Assembly (NCBI RefSeq): GCF_003546865.1
Contig: NZ_CP023434.1
Coordinates: forward strand, 2,170,001-2,234,000
From: Suicoccus acidiformans
GTDB taxonomy: Bacteria > Bacillota > Bacilli > Lactobacillales > Aerococcaceae
Reading direction: 5' to 3'
DNA length: 64,000 bases
Shown here: in pieces, positions 34,910 through 44,286 of the stretch
Numbering within the stretch: position 1 is the stretch's first letter
Layout: each line of letters opens with the position of its first letter
Notes under the pieces: model-generated
Database searches by the model: none
Told to the model about the DNA's origin: nothing
What the model saw: the letters and a program-made list of their open reading frames with translations, nothing else
Position numbers and translations under genes: made by a program

Positions 34910-37261
34910 TCATGTCCTCATTTTTTCAGGGTCCGTACTCATGATGTCAAAGAGCTTGGTGTGTTGTGGAATCTTATTCTTGAATGGGACAACGGTGGAA
35001 CCGGCCTTAATTAAGCCAGCCCCTTTTTCAGGATTGACCAAGTATTTCTCTAGTTCCTTAGAAAGTCCAAGCATATGCACTAACTCTTCACGATCACTCT
35101 TAGCCTGTTTTAAAAGAATCATGAACTCGCTATTGGCAATAATGCGTCTACCATTAGCATCCAAAAGAAGCGTTTCTACATTCTGAGTAATGCCTGTCGG
35201 TATCGCCCCATACTTACGGACACGACTCCAAAGTTTGAAGAAGAAATCAGAGGCATACTTGTCCAATAAGAGTAGCTGCATTTCATCAAAGTAAATCCAG
35301 GTCTTCTTCCCTAGTTTTTGATTTTTCACCACACGATTCCAAATCTGGTCAAAGATAACCATGAGGGCAATCTGTTTTAATTCATCGCCTAACTTTTTGA
35401 CATTGTAAATCAGGAAATGACTGTCTGTTTTAATATTGGTCCTATGTGAAAATATGTCCAGCGACCCTTCCACATAGAGTTCCATATCCAGTGCCAAGTC
35501 CTTAGCTTCCTGTTCAGGTTGTTGAGCTAAGACAAAGACCCATTCGACCAAGGATGGTGTGTCAAAATGCTTATAAGTGAGTCTTGTCACACGGTCAATC
35601 AAGGACTTTTCACGACCATCCATTTTACGGTCCAAGAGCTTTCCAATCCAAGACAAGAGAAATTCGGACTTGACCTTAACCGGATCCTCATCCATATTCT
35701 CATCAGATAGATCTAAGACATTTAAGAAGGTAGTGGAATCTGGGGCAATATCAAGACTCTCCCCACCAAAGGCTTGACCGATAATACTGTACTCGTTTTC
35801 TGGGTCAACAATAATAATTTCAGTATCACTATCTGATTCCTTGAGCTTAGTAGAGATGATTTCATGTTTTGTCGCCATCCCTTTTCCAGCTCCAGAAGTC
35901 CCTAAAATCAAACCTGACGGAGTATTTAACTTGCCACGGTCAATACTGATGATATTACTTGAGATTTGATTGATGCCATAAAATTTCCCACCCTTGTCCT
36001 GAATATCAACGGAAGTCCAAGGTGCATTCACGGCAATGTTTGAAGTCAATAGAGACCGAGAAACACCTTCAAGATAGTTCTTCCCAAATGGCAAGAGACT
36101 ATTAAATGCAGCTTCTTGCATATAGGTCAAGTTATCGATAATCATATCATTAGACCCTGCCACTTGCTTGATAATATCAAGAGATTGTTTGAGTTGATCT
36201 TCAGTATCCGCCAGCACGCCAATTAGAAATACGGTGTCAAACAGTTTATCTCCTGTTTGGGTCATGGTTTGAAGAAGAGCTTCAGCTTCATCGATGTTGT
36301 TCTCAAGAACATGGCCGACCTTCTCCAAATAGATTCCAGTCCGAGCCATTTTTTGTTGTTCCCCAATCTTTTGCGATTCCATCAAGGTCTTCTTGGTTCG
36401 CAGCTTGGTCATGGTTTCAGACTTGGTAGAGCCTTTAGCATGTAAGCTCATCATCACTTCCAAATCTGACTGCATCAAGTCTCGAATAAATTTATCCCCT
36501 AGCTCCATACCATAGTCACGAACATAGACAATCTGTAATAATCGATCGTCCAATTCAATATGATTCTTGTGTTTAAAGGAAAGATAGGTTGGTGCAATAA
36601 AGTGTTTGGTAGTTTGACCTGAGAGGGTCAAATCCTTGTAAGAGAACGGTAAATGATTTTCACCCCGCAACATATCCGCAAGGACATTCACTCGCTCCTC
36701 TCCACCGAGCAAACCAAGAGATACATCAATCTCTGAAAAGCCACTCTTGAAATATTCCCCAATTTGTGACAGAGAACGAAAAGCTAGTTTTGGTGTTTGG
36801 TCGCTCTTGCCAAATGAAAGAAACTTAACGGCTGAAAAGTTGTTCTCACCAGCCTCTAAGTTGGCATCCATCATACGATTCAATTCATCACGATAAGCAT
36901 CAAACCCATCTTCCTGCAAGGGATAGAGAATACTCTTACGAAATTTTTCCAGATTGACCTTTTGATTGAAAATGGTCAGTTGGAAATTGGTCTGATCATC
37001 CAGTGAATTGATTAAATCAGAATATTTCTCAACAATAGCTCCCTTATCGTCTAAGCCAACTGTTTGATAATTAACATCTCCTAAAAGATAGGTTTGTGAG
37101 AAATAACTTGGACTGACCTGCATAAGGCCATTCTGAAAAAGTCCTTGATAGGCTAACGTATTTACGGTAGAAGGTCTGATCTCCTGCTTCTGTGTTTTCG
37201 TCTTTTGCTTTTTGTCATTAGAAGAGGTCTTTGGTTTCATTGAGTGTTTTAATTTTTTCAC
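34910..37261 (-). CDS. VirB4/TraE-family conjugation ATPase
   Basis: The 783-residue protein has Walker A GTSGAGKGMATKHE near residue 455, Walker B-type IIIVDPENEYSIIG, and TWIYFDEMQLLLLD near 660, as in VirB4 ATPases that power type IV secretion at the inner face of the membrane. The start is a GTG at 37261 within the end of the PrgI-like gene (43-base overlap). It is full length. Confidence 0.93.
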   Translation of the reverse strand: MKKLKHSMKPKTSSNDKKQKTKTQKQEIRPSTVNTLAYQGLFQNGLMQVSPSYFSQTYLLGDVNYQTVGLDDKGAIVEKYSDLINSLDDQTNFQLTIFNQKVNLEKFRKSILYPLQEDGFDAYRDELNRMMDANLEAGENNFSAVKFLSFGKSDQTPKLAFRSLSQIGEYFKSGFSEIDVSLGLLGGEERVNVLADMLRGENHLPFSYKDLTLSGQTTKHFIAPTYLSFKHKNHIELDDRLLQIVYVRDYGMELGDKFIRDLMQSDLEVMMSLHAKGSTKSETMTKLRTKKTLMESQKIGEQQKMARTGIYLEKVGHVLENNIDEAEALLQTMTQTGDKLFDTVFLIGVLADTEDQLKQSLDIIKQVAGSNDMIIDNLTYMQEAAFNSLLPFGKNYLEGVSRSLLTSNIAVNAPWTSVDIQDKGGKFYGINQISSNIISIDRGKLNTPSGLILGTSGAGKGMATKHEIISTKLKESDSDTEIIIVDPENEYSIIGQAFGGESLDIAPDSTTFLNVLDLSDENMDEDPVKVKSEFLLSWIGKLLDRKMDGREKSLIDRVTRLTYKHFDTPSLVEWVFVLAQQPEQEAKDLALDMELYVEGSLDIFSHRTNIKTDSHFLIYNVKKLGDELKQIALMVIFDQIWNRVVKNQKLGKKTWIYFDEMQLLLLDKYASDFFFKLWSRVRKYGAIPTGITQNVETLLLDANGRRIIANSEFMILLKQAKSDREELVHMLGLSKELEKYLVNPEKGAGLIKAGSTVVPFKNKIPQHTKLFDIMSTDPEKMRT

Positions 37262-37571
37262 ATTGGTCTCCTTTTCTTCCAGTAAATGTACGATCTGGTA
37301 CTGTTAGTTCATAATGAAAACGGTACTTGAGATAGGTTTCAAATGGTAAATCGTTGGGGCGATAGACCCCAAATAACATGAGTGGAATGGTAAAGCTAAA
37401 AACAAAACCATAGACAAACCAATCCCCAAATTGCCAGTAAAATAGGTTCAAGCCCAATACCAAAATGGTTAGGGCGACGGCTGGAAATACAAAAATAACC
37501 TGTCTAGTTGTAAATCCCAGCCATGCTCTGTGTTGAACCTTTGAAATGTCCTTAAAGACACGTGTGTTCAT
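37218..37571 (-). CDS. PrgI-family conjugal transfer membrane protein
   Basis: The 117-residue protein begins MNTRVFKDISKVQHRAWLGF, has two close hydrophobic segments (residues about 25-75) and ends in a basic tail, matching the PrgI family of small type IV secretion proteins. A longer frame from 37682 exists but covers the end of the TrbL-like gene and has no ribosome-binding site. The gene overlaps the start of the VirB4 gene, as in other elements of this class. Confidence 0.85.
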   Translation of the reverse strand: MNTRVFKDISKVQHRAWLGFTTRQVIFVFPAVALTILVLGLNLFYWQFGDWFVYGFVFSFTIPLMLFGVYRPNDLPFETYLKYRFHYELTVPDRTFTGRKGDQCEKIKTLNETKDLF

Positions 37572-37632
37572 AAATGTTCTCCAATCTAAGTAAGCTATAA
37601 AAAGAGGAGGCGGGCAATTTACTCCCATCCTC

Positions 37633-38487
37633 CTACATCCCCAAAATGCTTCGGGCGGTCCGTTGACTGCCAACCAAGGCAATGATTAACAATATGGCCT
37701 GTACCAAGCCACCAAACATAATGGCGAGTGATTCCATCACTCCAGCTCCATTTGATACGGCAATCTTTCCAGCCGATTCAAACAAGGGGACAAGAGATAC
37801 AATTAGAAAAATCAAAATACCTTGAACGGCATAGACCATGATGTTTTTAAGGTAACCAATCCCAACACTTCTCCAGTCATCACTAAGGAAGGTCGGAAAG
37901 GTAACAGGGGCAAAGGGAATCATCAGATAGAGTTGGATAAAGCGAATGGTAATCAAGATATTGACAACCATGATGCTGGCCATTCGTACCAACCAAATGA
38001 GAATCGCAAAAAAGCCAATAATCATTTTTCCTACAATTCCAGATCCCTTAATGCCTGAGATGGTATCATAATTAGCACCACCATTCGTGACAAGCCCTGC
38101 CACTTGTTCAATAACATAAGAGGCAATGGCAATAATGGCTTCCACAATAACCGTCGTATTGGTAATCACGACCGCGACCATGATGTAGCTGACAATCATA
38201 GGTGCCATGGCTTCAAAGGTCATTGCACCGCCTGAGTTTGCGATTTTCTTGGCCATTTTTGAAAATTCGAGTACGAGAACAACCGCAAGAATAGCTACTC
38301 CCAAGGGCTGCATAATCCCCTTGGTAATGGCTGTCATGTAAGACCACACCGTCGGATTAAAGTCCGCTAGTGACTTAACCAAGTTGGCGGTTGATTCTAA
38401 ATCCACTTGAAACCCTTCAAAAAGGCTATCACTAGATACTTTTTCAGAGGCTAGAAATACAAAAGGTGACGTAAAATTCATTATCAT
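37633..38487 (-). CDS. TrbL/VirB6-like conjugation channel protein
   Basis: The 284-residue protein has about seven membrane segments and a TrbL-like central part (FAILIWLVRMASIMVVNILI, LYLMIPFAPVTFPTFLSDDWRSVGIGYLKNI). VirB6/TrbL proteins form the inner-membrane part of the transfer channel. The gene follows the small pilin-like gene and precedes the PrgI gene. Confidence 0.85.
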   Translation of the reverse strand: MIMNFTSPFVFLASEKVSSDSLFEGFQVDLESTANLVKSLADFNPTVWSYMTAITKGIMQPLGVAILAVVLVLEFSKMAKKIANSGGAMTFEAMAPMIVSYIMVAVVITNTTVIVEAIIAIASYVIEQVAGLVTNGGANYDTISGIKGSGIVGKMIIGFFAILIWLVRMASIMVVNILITIRFIQLYLMIPFAPVTFPTFLSDDWRSVGIGYLKNIMVYAVQGILIFLIVSLVPLFESAGKIAVSNGAGVMESLAIMFGGLVQAILLIIALVGSQRTARSILGM

Positions 38488-38505
38488 GTCATGTGCTGTC
38501 CTCCC

Positions 38506-38748
38506 CTAAATGGTAATCTGAGTCACAAAAGCACCCGCGGCTCCCACCATGACTCCACCAACAATTTCTAGAATGGCATTTCGGACACCTGGCCCACCAT
38601 CTTTAATGTTGGTTGAAAGGTTGATAATGCCCATGACAACAAGAAAGGCTCCTACTGCAATTAAGCCTTTTTGTAATAGAGACATGGCTTGAGAGAACAT
38701 GGAGCTGGCATCCACTCCGTAAACAAAGCCTGATAGTTTTTGATTCAT
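38506..38748 (-). CDS. Small two-segment membrane protein (Maff2/pilin-like), ICE
   Basis: The 80-residue protein has a short charged start, two hydrophobic segments (GLIAVGAFLVVMGIINL and ILEIVGGVMVGAAGAFV) and a GGPGVRNA loop. It resembles the small proteins placed between TraG and TrbL genes in Gram-positive ICEs. The ATG at 38748 has GAGG 6-7 bases upstream and is preferred over 38760. Confidence 0.78.
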   Translation of the reverse strand: MNQKLSGFVYGVDASSMFSQAMSLLQKGLIAVGAFLVVMGIINLSTNIKDGGPGVRNAILEIVGGVMVGAAGAFVTQITI

Positions 38749-38765
38749 ATAATTCCTCATTTCTA

Positions 38766-40583
38766 TTAATGTAGTGTCGTTTCTGTGCTTAAATCCCTTA
38801 TTTTATGGCCTGACAATTCTAGCTCTTCCTCAGCGGTTAGGGGATTGATGCGATAGTGCCACCAGCGTTCATTAGATTCCTTATCCGCAAGCCATTTCCA
38901 ATTCTTATGTTTGAGTGGAAAATATTTCTTGGTTCGAAAAACAGGAACCCCTGCAATGCGTACGAGGCATTCATCTCGTTTCATAGTTCCAACTTCATCA
39001 GCCGTCATCAAGTCACGAGCAATTTTCTGGTGAGAGGAAGAACTTGAGCCAGTCTGCCCAAAAGAACGACTGGTGCTTCTGACATCAACGGTTTGTTTGC
39101 CTAAAAGTCCACTCATGAATTTGAAAGTTTCCTCGTCATTCCCACCCAAATAGAGGAGACTGTCACAGTTCCCCAGTATAGTTTTCCAAGCTTCTTTTTC
39201 CTTATAAAGTCCTTGGAGTTGAGCGATATTTTGGAGAATAGGCACAAGACTCATATTCCTAGAGCGGACTGTTGAGGTTTGTTCAGCGAAGTCTGGGATT
39301 TCTCCGACATTCGCAAACTCATCCAGATAGCTTCTAACATGAATAGGCAGTTGCCCTTTAAAGTCAACATCAGCCTGTCTGGTCAAAGTGGAGAAAACCG
39401 TAGAGAAAAATAAAGCAGATAGGAAACGAAAGGTCGTATCATTGTCTGGAATAACAAGATAGACCATGGTCTTTTGAGTGCCCCACGTTTTCAAATCCAT
39501 AGTGTCTCTTTGCGTCAAATCAATCACCGATTGAATATTAAAGAGGGCAAATTTAGCTGTTGTGACCGCAATCACCGAATCCAAGGTCTTATCCTTATAG
39601 TTTTGAAAATCTGCCCAGTTTCTCATGGTAAAGTTCTCGTGACCGTATTTCTTAGCATAGTCTTCAAACAGGACTTCAAGAACACTTTTGTCCTGATTGT
39701 CTCCCTTTGATAAGAGTTTGATGAGTTTTCCAATCTCAGAAAAGGCTGGATAACGGCCACGCTTACGTCTTGCTTCCTGCTCTAGCTTGGAACTTCCTGG
39801 AGGATTGTAAAAATCCACCAAATAAGAGGCAATAGCTCTCACCAATGTCATGGAAGCCTCGTCCCAAAATGGATCACTGCGAGAACCAGACCCACGGGTA
39901 TTGTTAAAATAGACCGTTAACATGCGGTTCAAATCATTCTCTGTTTCTACATAACGAAAGGGATTAAAACCGTCTGAATTGGTCATATTAACCAAGTCTA
40001 AAACCTTGACCTGATAACCGTTTTCTAAAAAGAGTTTACCTGTCTTCTCAGCCAAATGGTCTTTAGGATCTACGACAATATTGGAACAATTAAGTTGGAT
40101 AAGGTTGGGTTTCACAAAGCGAAAGGTCTTTCCTGCCCCAGAACCCCCAATGACAATCAAATTTTTATTTCGATCAAACTGGGGCTTCTTCTTTTCCAAC
40201 AAGGTTAGACGAACATCTCGAGCCAAAATCGTGTCATTGAAAGGATTCTTACTGTAAAAGTTCCGCTTTTCCTTACTGTTTCCAAATCGTGCAGAACCGT
40301 ATTCTTCCCCTTCTCGATAGACCTTCTGTCCTGTCGATACATAAAGATAGACTAGCGTCATCGTTTGAATCCCAAGGATAAAGGCAAGAAGAGATTTTTG
40401 AGTAAAAGAAAATAGCCATAAAGGATTGAAAACCTGATTTAACCCCTCTCCTAAGAGGTAGGCAAACCGTTCCATAGGTGGGGCATTGGTTAAACTATCA
40501 TAGAGTAGGGTTAGACGATGGCAGAAATAGCCAAAGGCGAGACCCAAGAGTCCAAAGACAAATGCTTTTTGCCTGGAATACAT
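38766..40583 (-). CDS. TraG/VirD4-family type IV coupling protein
   Basis: The 605-residue protein has two N-terminal membrane segments, Walker A GGSGAGKTFRFVKPNL near residue 145, IVVDPKDHLAEKTG, and the TraG hallmark SYLDEFANVGEIPDFAEQTS with the helix after it. It links the DNA-relaxase complex to the secretion channel. The relaxase itself is not found in this window. Confidence 0.94.
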   Translation of the reverse strand: MYSRQKAFVFGLLGLAFGYFCHRLTLLYDSLTNAPPMERFAYLLGEGLNQVFNPLWLFSFTQKSLLAFILGIQTMTLVYLYVSTGQKVYREGEEYGSARFGNSKEKRNFYSKNPFNDTILARDVRLTLLEKKKPQFDRNKNLIVIGGSGAGKTFRFVKPNLIQLNCSNIVVDPKDHLAEKTGKLFLENGYQVKVLDLVNMTNSDGFNPFRYVETENDLNRMLTVYFNNTRGSGSRSDPFWDEASMTLVRAIASYLVDFYNPPGSSKLEQEARRKRGRYPAFSEIGKLIKLLSKGDNQDKSVLEVLFEDYAKKYGHENFTMRNWADFQNYKDKTLDSVIAVTTAKFALFNIQSVIDLTQRDTMDLKTWGTQKTMVYLVIPDNDTTFRFLSALFFSTVFSTLTRQADVDFKGQLPIHVRSYLDEFANVGEIPDFAEQTSTVRSRNMSLVPILQNIAQLQGLYKEKEAWKTILGNCDSLLYLGGNDEETFKFMSGLLGKQTVDVRSTSRSFGQTGSSSSSHQKIARDLMTADEVGTMKRDECLVRIAGVPVFRTKKYFPLKHKNWKWLADKESNERWWHYRINPLTAEEELELSGHKIRDLSTETTLH

Positions 40584-41071
40584 TACAAGGTCACCTCCTT
40601 GGTTTTGACTGCCGAAGGTTCTGTCACTCTAATTTTCTCTTTGGCCAGTTCTATCTCTTGGTCCAAGGTTTTATCAAAGGTTAAACCTTCTAGCTTCTCT
40701 GGATTAGACATCAGTTTCTTCAACAATTCATCCAAGTGATGATCGAGCAAGGTCTTATCCTTGGCATAAAAGTAGAGATAGTCTTTTTGCCAACTAATTG
40801 CGATTGGCAGTTTTTCTGACTCCATCAACTCCTTAAATTTCTCCACATCGATTGGCTTATCCAGTATGTCTTTACTAACATCTATCGCTTCAATTGCGTA
40901 AGGGCTTTGAAGGAGTTCTTCCAGTTTTTGAACCCCAATCTTATAAGCTGAATCTTGAGCTAAGGCTTGCCTAGCCGACCATTCTAAGAGCTTTAAGAGG
41001 GTTCTGACTGTCAATAAACTACTTCTTTCCACGTATTGCATCGCTTGACGTTCTTGTTGTTCAGATGACAT
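40583..41071 (-). CDS. ICE-conserved protein of unknown function, 162 residues
   Basis: Charged, helical, cytoplasmic-looking protein with no motif I can name. The ATG at 41071 has GGAGGT 4-9 bases upstream; the longer frame from 41152 is less likely. Its stop overlaps the TraG start by one base, and it has the usual place before TraG in this ICE class. Confidence 0.7.
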   Translation of the reverse strand: MSSEQQERQAMQYVERSSLLTVRTLLKLLEWSARQALAQDSAYKIGVQKLEELLQSPYAIEAIDVSKDILDKPIDVEKFKELMESEKLPIAISWQKDYLYFYAKDKTLLDHHLDELLKKLMSNPEKLEGLTFDKTLDQEIELAKEKIRVTEPSAVKTKEVTL

Positions 41072-41148
41072 GGTGACCTCCTCTTTTTTTCGATTCCCTA
41101 TCAAACATAAGGTGTTTCCATAATACGGAAGCACTCTTGATTTTGGTA

Positions 41149-41739
41149 TCACAAGAAAGTTACGACATAAGCCAAACTATTCCAAAGTAAATGTAAGGCG
41201 ATTGCCGTCATACAATCAGTTTTCAATCGAACAGCAGCCAAGGTCAAGCCAAGACAGCTATACATGAGCCAACTCCCTAACTGATTAGGTCCATGGGATA
41301 GAACAAAGAGAAAACTGGTCACGCCTATTTGTACAAAAGGGAATGTCAATTTTTCCCAGAGCAACTGCCTATAAACTATCTCTTCAAGGACACTTGCATT
41401 GACCAGAAACAATAAAAAGATAACATGAGGAACCTGCTTTCCTACTTGTACCAATACTGCTTGGTTCCTAGTCTGAACTGAAAATAGGAAGCTGATGAAG
41501 ACTGCAAAAGCAACCATACACACAAAACCAAGAAGCAACCATCTTAGACGATTGCTTAAGGTTATTTTTTTTGCTTGAAGAGTTTTATGACGGGCAATCT
41601 CTAGGCAAGTCACACTTAATAGGACCAATTGTAGCAAGACTAAGACCTTAATCGTCATATACTCTTGTAAGTATAAACTCACCAGAAGTCCGTTAAGCTG
41701 TATGGCTAGATAAAACAACACTATCCTTATCATTGTCAC
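41149..41739 (-). CDS. CPBP-family intramembrane metalloprotease
   Basis: The 196-residue membrane protein has the CPBP/Abi motifs: EEIVYR near residue 115, FLFVLSHGP and LHLLWNSLAY, giving the Glu, His and His/Asn sites of CAAX-protease-like enzymes. In Gram-positive bacteria such proteins often protect against bacteriocins or process small peptides; the role here is unknown. Its start overlaps the stop of the small regulator-like gene (ATGA type). Confidence 0.85.
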   Translation of the reverse strand: MTMIRIVLFYLAIQLNGLLVSLYLQEYMTIKVLVLLQLVLLSVTCLEIARHKTLQAKKITLSNRLRWLLLGFVCMVAFAVFISFLFSVQTRNQAVLVQVGKQVPHVIFLLFLVNASVLEEIVYRQLLWEKLTFPFVQIGVTSFLFVLSHGPNQLGSWLMYSCLGLTLAAVRLKTDCMTAIALHLLWNSLAYVVTFL

Positions 41740-41975
41740 CTCTTGAATAAATCTTCATAATCAATATCTAAGACTAGAACGATTCGCTCAACCCATCTTG
41801 TCTGTGGCATTAGACGATTGGATTTGTAATGCCGTAATTTTTGATAGAGGCGATTAAACTCACTTGGATAAACATATTGACCTTTGAATACTTTGCGAGC
41901 TAGTTCTGCCCAAGTGAGGTCTTTTTCTGCCAGAATGATTTCTAAATTGTCCCAAAATCGTTCATTCATCTTCAC
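41736..41975 (-). CDS. Small helix-turn-helix protein of the ICE
   Basis: The 79-residue protein has a helix-turn-helix-like segment, LTWAELARKVFKGQYVYPSEFNRLYQKL, and ends in VLDIDYEDLFKR, as in Cro/CI-type regulators. It lies in the operon between the Spx-like and CPBP genes, 2 bases after the former. It may regulate the ICE; no operator is evident. Confidence 0.7.
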   Translation of the reverse strand: MKMNERFWDNLEIILAEKDLTWAELARKVFKGQYVYPSEFNRLYQKLRHYKSNRLMPQTRWVERIVLVLDIDYEDLFKR

Positions 41976-41977
41976 AC

Positions 41978-42361
41978 CTACCCTGTCACTTGTTTCATCA
42001 GGCTGGCCTGAAACAGCTCTTCTTTTACCTGTCTGGGAAGAAAGGTTCGCACTTCATCTAACCCAATAGCTGGATAGACATGATTCTGGCAGACAATGAG
42101 AGGCAAACGAAGGTTTTGGTCTGGCTTTTGTAGAATAAGCTGAATCATCTCATTCAAACTTATCGAATATTGACGCTTAAAGCGAAGAAATCGTGGCGAC
42201 AGCAATTCAAAACAATCCGTGGTTTTGGCAAAGAGTGACAGTAAGATTTCACGGTTTACATCACATGCTTTTGTACAACGATAAGCCACTCCATAGGTCG
42301 TCAAAATAGTTAGTAAGTCTTGATTTGTATTGGCATTATTTCCTAGATATACCTCAAGCAT
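41978..42361 (-). CDS. ArsC/Spx-family protein without the CxxC pair
   Basis: The 127-residue protein resembles the ArsC/Spx fold: a beta-strand start MLEVYLGNN, the helix with SLFAKTTDCFELLSPRFLRF, and a C-terminal PLIVCQNHVYPAIGLDEVRTFLPR like the Spx/ArsC end. The usual Cys pair in the first loop is replaced by NNANTNQ, so redox sensing or arsenate reduction as in the family is unlikely. It is a usual gene in this ICE class. Confidence 0.7.
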   Translation of the reverse strand: MLEVYLGNNANTNQDLLTILTTYGVAYRCTKACDVNREILLSLFAKTTDCFELLSPRFLRFKRQYSISLNEMIQLILQKPDQNLRLPLIVCQNHVYPAIGLDEVRTFLPRQVKEELFQASLMKQVTG

Positions 42362-42371
42362 AGGCTCCTCC

Positions 42372-42800
42372 TTATAAGGTTAGGCTATTTTCAACTGTTG
42401 GTTCGGGAGTTGAGAAATAGCGACTCATATCAATGGGCATCCGTCCTTCACCAAAGCACTTGACCGTGACCAGAGTCGTTAAAATGCCATCCTTTCCCCT
42501 AGCAGTATAATTTTCACCAAAGGCACGAAAGGCTAGGTGGTTGTCCTTCGTCAATAGTGTATCTACACCATTTTTAATATCTCTAGTTTCCAGAAAATCC
42601 GAAATCCGATGAAGATTGGATTCGTAGAATAGGGGATCATTCATCTCTTTGTGGTAATCATCTTCAAAAGTCACCTCAAAGTCACAATCAAAATTGGGGA
42701 GCGACAATATCTTTTGTAGTAACTGATTGGTTTCAACTTGGTGAATACGTTCTTCTAATTCAGTACACTCTAGGATACTTTTCTTATGTAGTAGGTTCAT
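42372..42800 (-). CDS. ICE-conserved protein, 142 residues, unknown function
   Basis: Acidic soluble protein with no motif I recognise. Its start overlaps the 3' end of the cytosine methyltransferase gene by 17 bases, so it is translated with it. Partnership with the methyltransferase is possible but cannot be shown. Confidence 0.65.
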   Translation of the reverse strand: MNLLHKKSILECTELEERIHQVETNQLLQKILSLPNFDCDFEVTFEDDYHKEMNDPLFYESNLHRISDFLETRDIKNGVDTLLTKDNHLAFRAFGENYTARGKDGILTTLVTVKCFGEGRMPIDMSRYFSTPEPTVENSLTL

Positions 42801-44139
42801 GTTTTTCTTCCTCTTCTATTCTTCTAAATTCTCTGGCAATGGCTTCAATAACCGTCACCGTTACACTATTGCCGACCTGTTTGTATAGTTGGCTCTTACT
42901 AGAAACACCCTCTGCTCTTTCATAAGCCCAGTCAGGAAAGCCTTGAAGTCTGAAACACTCTCTTGGTGTCAGTCGTCGTATTCTCAGGCGATAAAGTTTC
43001 CCCTCTAAGACAATACCTGTGACTTCATACCACTTATCCTGTCGATATTCCAAAGCAGCAACCACCACTCCCATATTATCTGAAGTTGTCAAGGTATTGG
43101 ATATTCCCTTTCCCACTCGTCCCCTACGTTTGGTTGAGTCTGGATAAGCCAGATTGACAGAGTCTCCAAGAGTTGCCTTTGCGTACCCTGTTTTTGTGGC
43201 TTCCTTGATTTTCAGAAATGGTAGCTCCTCCCTCAGCAAAATTTTTGGCACCTTATCTCCACCTTGCATGGTGGTCAAAGTCGGTGACAAGCCAGAAATG
43301 TCAAATACTCTTCCAGTTTGGTCAAAGCTAGTCGGCAGATTTCCTGCGACAACAACTCCGTGTCTGTCTTGACTGGTCAAAGTAAACATAGGGTCTTGAT
43401 TGTCCTTAAATCGACGACCATGTTGGCGTTTTTCTAGTCTATCTGGTGTTAAAACTGGAATGGCGATTTTTGCCCCCTCTCCTTTACCTCTTGTTAGTGT
43501 AGGAGCAAGTCCATTCGTCAGATAGACTTCACCATTCAAACCACGTTTAGAGGGATTGATATTTCCTAGCCTTTCAAGATGAGCTGGGCTGTTTTCTCTT
43601 CTGAGAGGAAATATGAATCTGGAACGGTATCTTCTAGAATGTCCGATAATAAAGACCCGCTCTCTGTTTTGCGGGACTTGGAAGTCCTTACTGTTAAGCA
43701 CCTGCCATTCGACATCATACCCCAATTCATCCAACGTGGAGAGGATTGTGGCGAACGTCCGTCCCTCGTCGTGATTGAGTAGGCCTTTGACGTTTTCCAA
43801 AAATAGAAAACGTGGTTGGATTTGTTTGGCCGCTCGAGCAATCTCAAAAAAGAGAGTCCCTCGAGTATCTTCAAATCCCAATCGTCTGCCTGCGAGTGAA
43901 AATGCTTGGCAAGGAAATCCCCCGCAGATGATGTCCACTTGCCCTCTAAATTGTCTAAAGTCATGGTCTGTGACCTCTTTAATGTCATGGTATTCTATTT
44001 CCCCTTCTGTGTTAAACATAGCTTTATAAGATGTTCTGGCGAATTTATCAATTTCACAAAAGCCCAGGCATTTATGACCCTGTGATTCCATCCCTAGCCT
44101 AAAACCACCTATCCCAGCAAATAAATCTAAAAATTTCAT
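42784..44139 (-). CDS. DNA (cytosine-5)-methyltransferase of the ICE
   Basis: The 451-residue enzyme has motif I LDLFAGIGGFRLG, motif IV GGFPCQAFSLAG with the catalytic Cys, motif VI FLFLENVKGLL, motif VIII QNRERVFIIG, a long target-recognition region (about 220-370) and motifs IX-X RECFRLQGFPDW and KQVGNSVTV. No restriction nuclease lies beside it, so it looks like an orphan methylase that protects the element from host enzymes during transfer. The target sequence cannot be read. Confidence 0.93.
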   Translation of the reverse strand: MKFLDLFAGIGGFRLGMESQGHKCLGFCEIDKFARTSYKAMFNTEGEIEYHDIKEVTDHDFRQFRGQVDIICGGFPCQAFSLAGRRLGFEDTRGTLFFEIARAAKQIQPRFLFLENVKGLLNHDEGRTFATILSTLDELGYDVEWQVLNSKDFQVPQNRERVFIIGHSRRYRSRFIFPLRRENSPAHLERLGNINPSKRGLNGEVYLTNGLAPTLTRGKGEGAKIAIPVLTPDRLEKRQHGRRFKDNQDPMFTLTSQDRHGVVVAGNLPTSFDQTGRVFDISGLSPTLTTMQGGDKVPKILLREELPFLKIKEATKTGYAKATLGDSVNLAYPDSTKRRGRVGKGISNTLTTSDNMGVVVAALEYRQDKWYEVTGIVLEGKLYRLRIRRLTPRECFRLQGFPDWAYERAEGVSSKSQLYKQVGNSVTVTVIEAIAREFRRIEEEEKHEPTT

Positions 44140-44189
44140 TTTCCTCTCTTTCCAACTAAAAAAGAGCCTTACACTTGTAAAACTCTTGC

Positions 44190-44285
44190 TTATATATGAT
44201 CATCCATTTCTGGTGCACGGATGATTTCAACAATCAAAATGATGATAGAAATCAGATAGATTCCGCCTAGTATCCACCAAATCAA
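44190..44285 (-). CDS. Small single-pass membrane peptide, 31 residues, TTG start
   Basis: The frame starts with TTG 1 base after the repA stop and uses the AGGAGGTGA-like end of repA (GGAGGTGAT) as ribosome-binding site. It encodes one hydrophobic helix (WWILGGIYLISIIILIVEII) and a short acidic tail. It is too short for ordinary gene finders. Its role is unknown. Confidence 0.5.
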   Translation of the reverse strand: MIWWILGGIYLISIIILIVEIIRAPEMDDHI

Positions 44286-44286
44286 C

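Noticed and set aside
42784..44139. Complete restriction-modification system in the ICE
   Set aside because: No nuclease-like gene flanks the cytosine methyltransferase.
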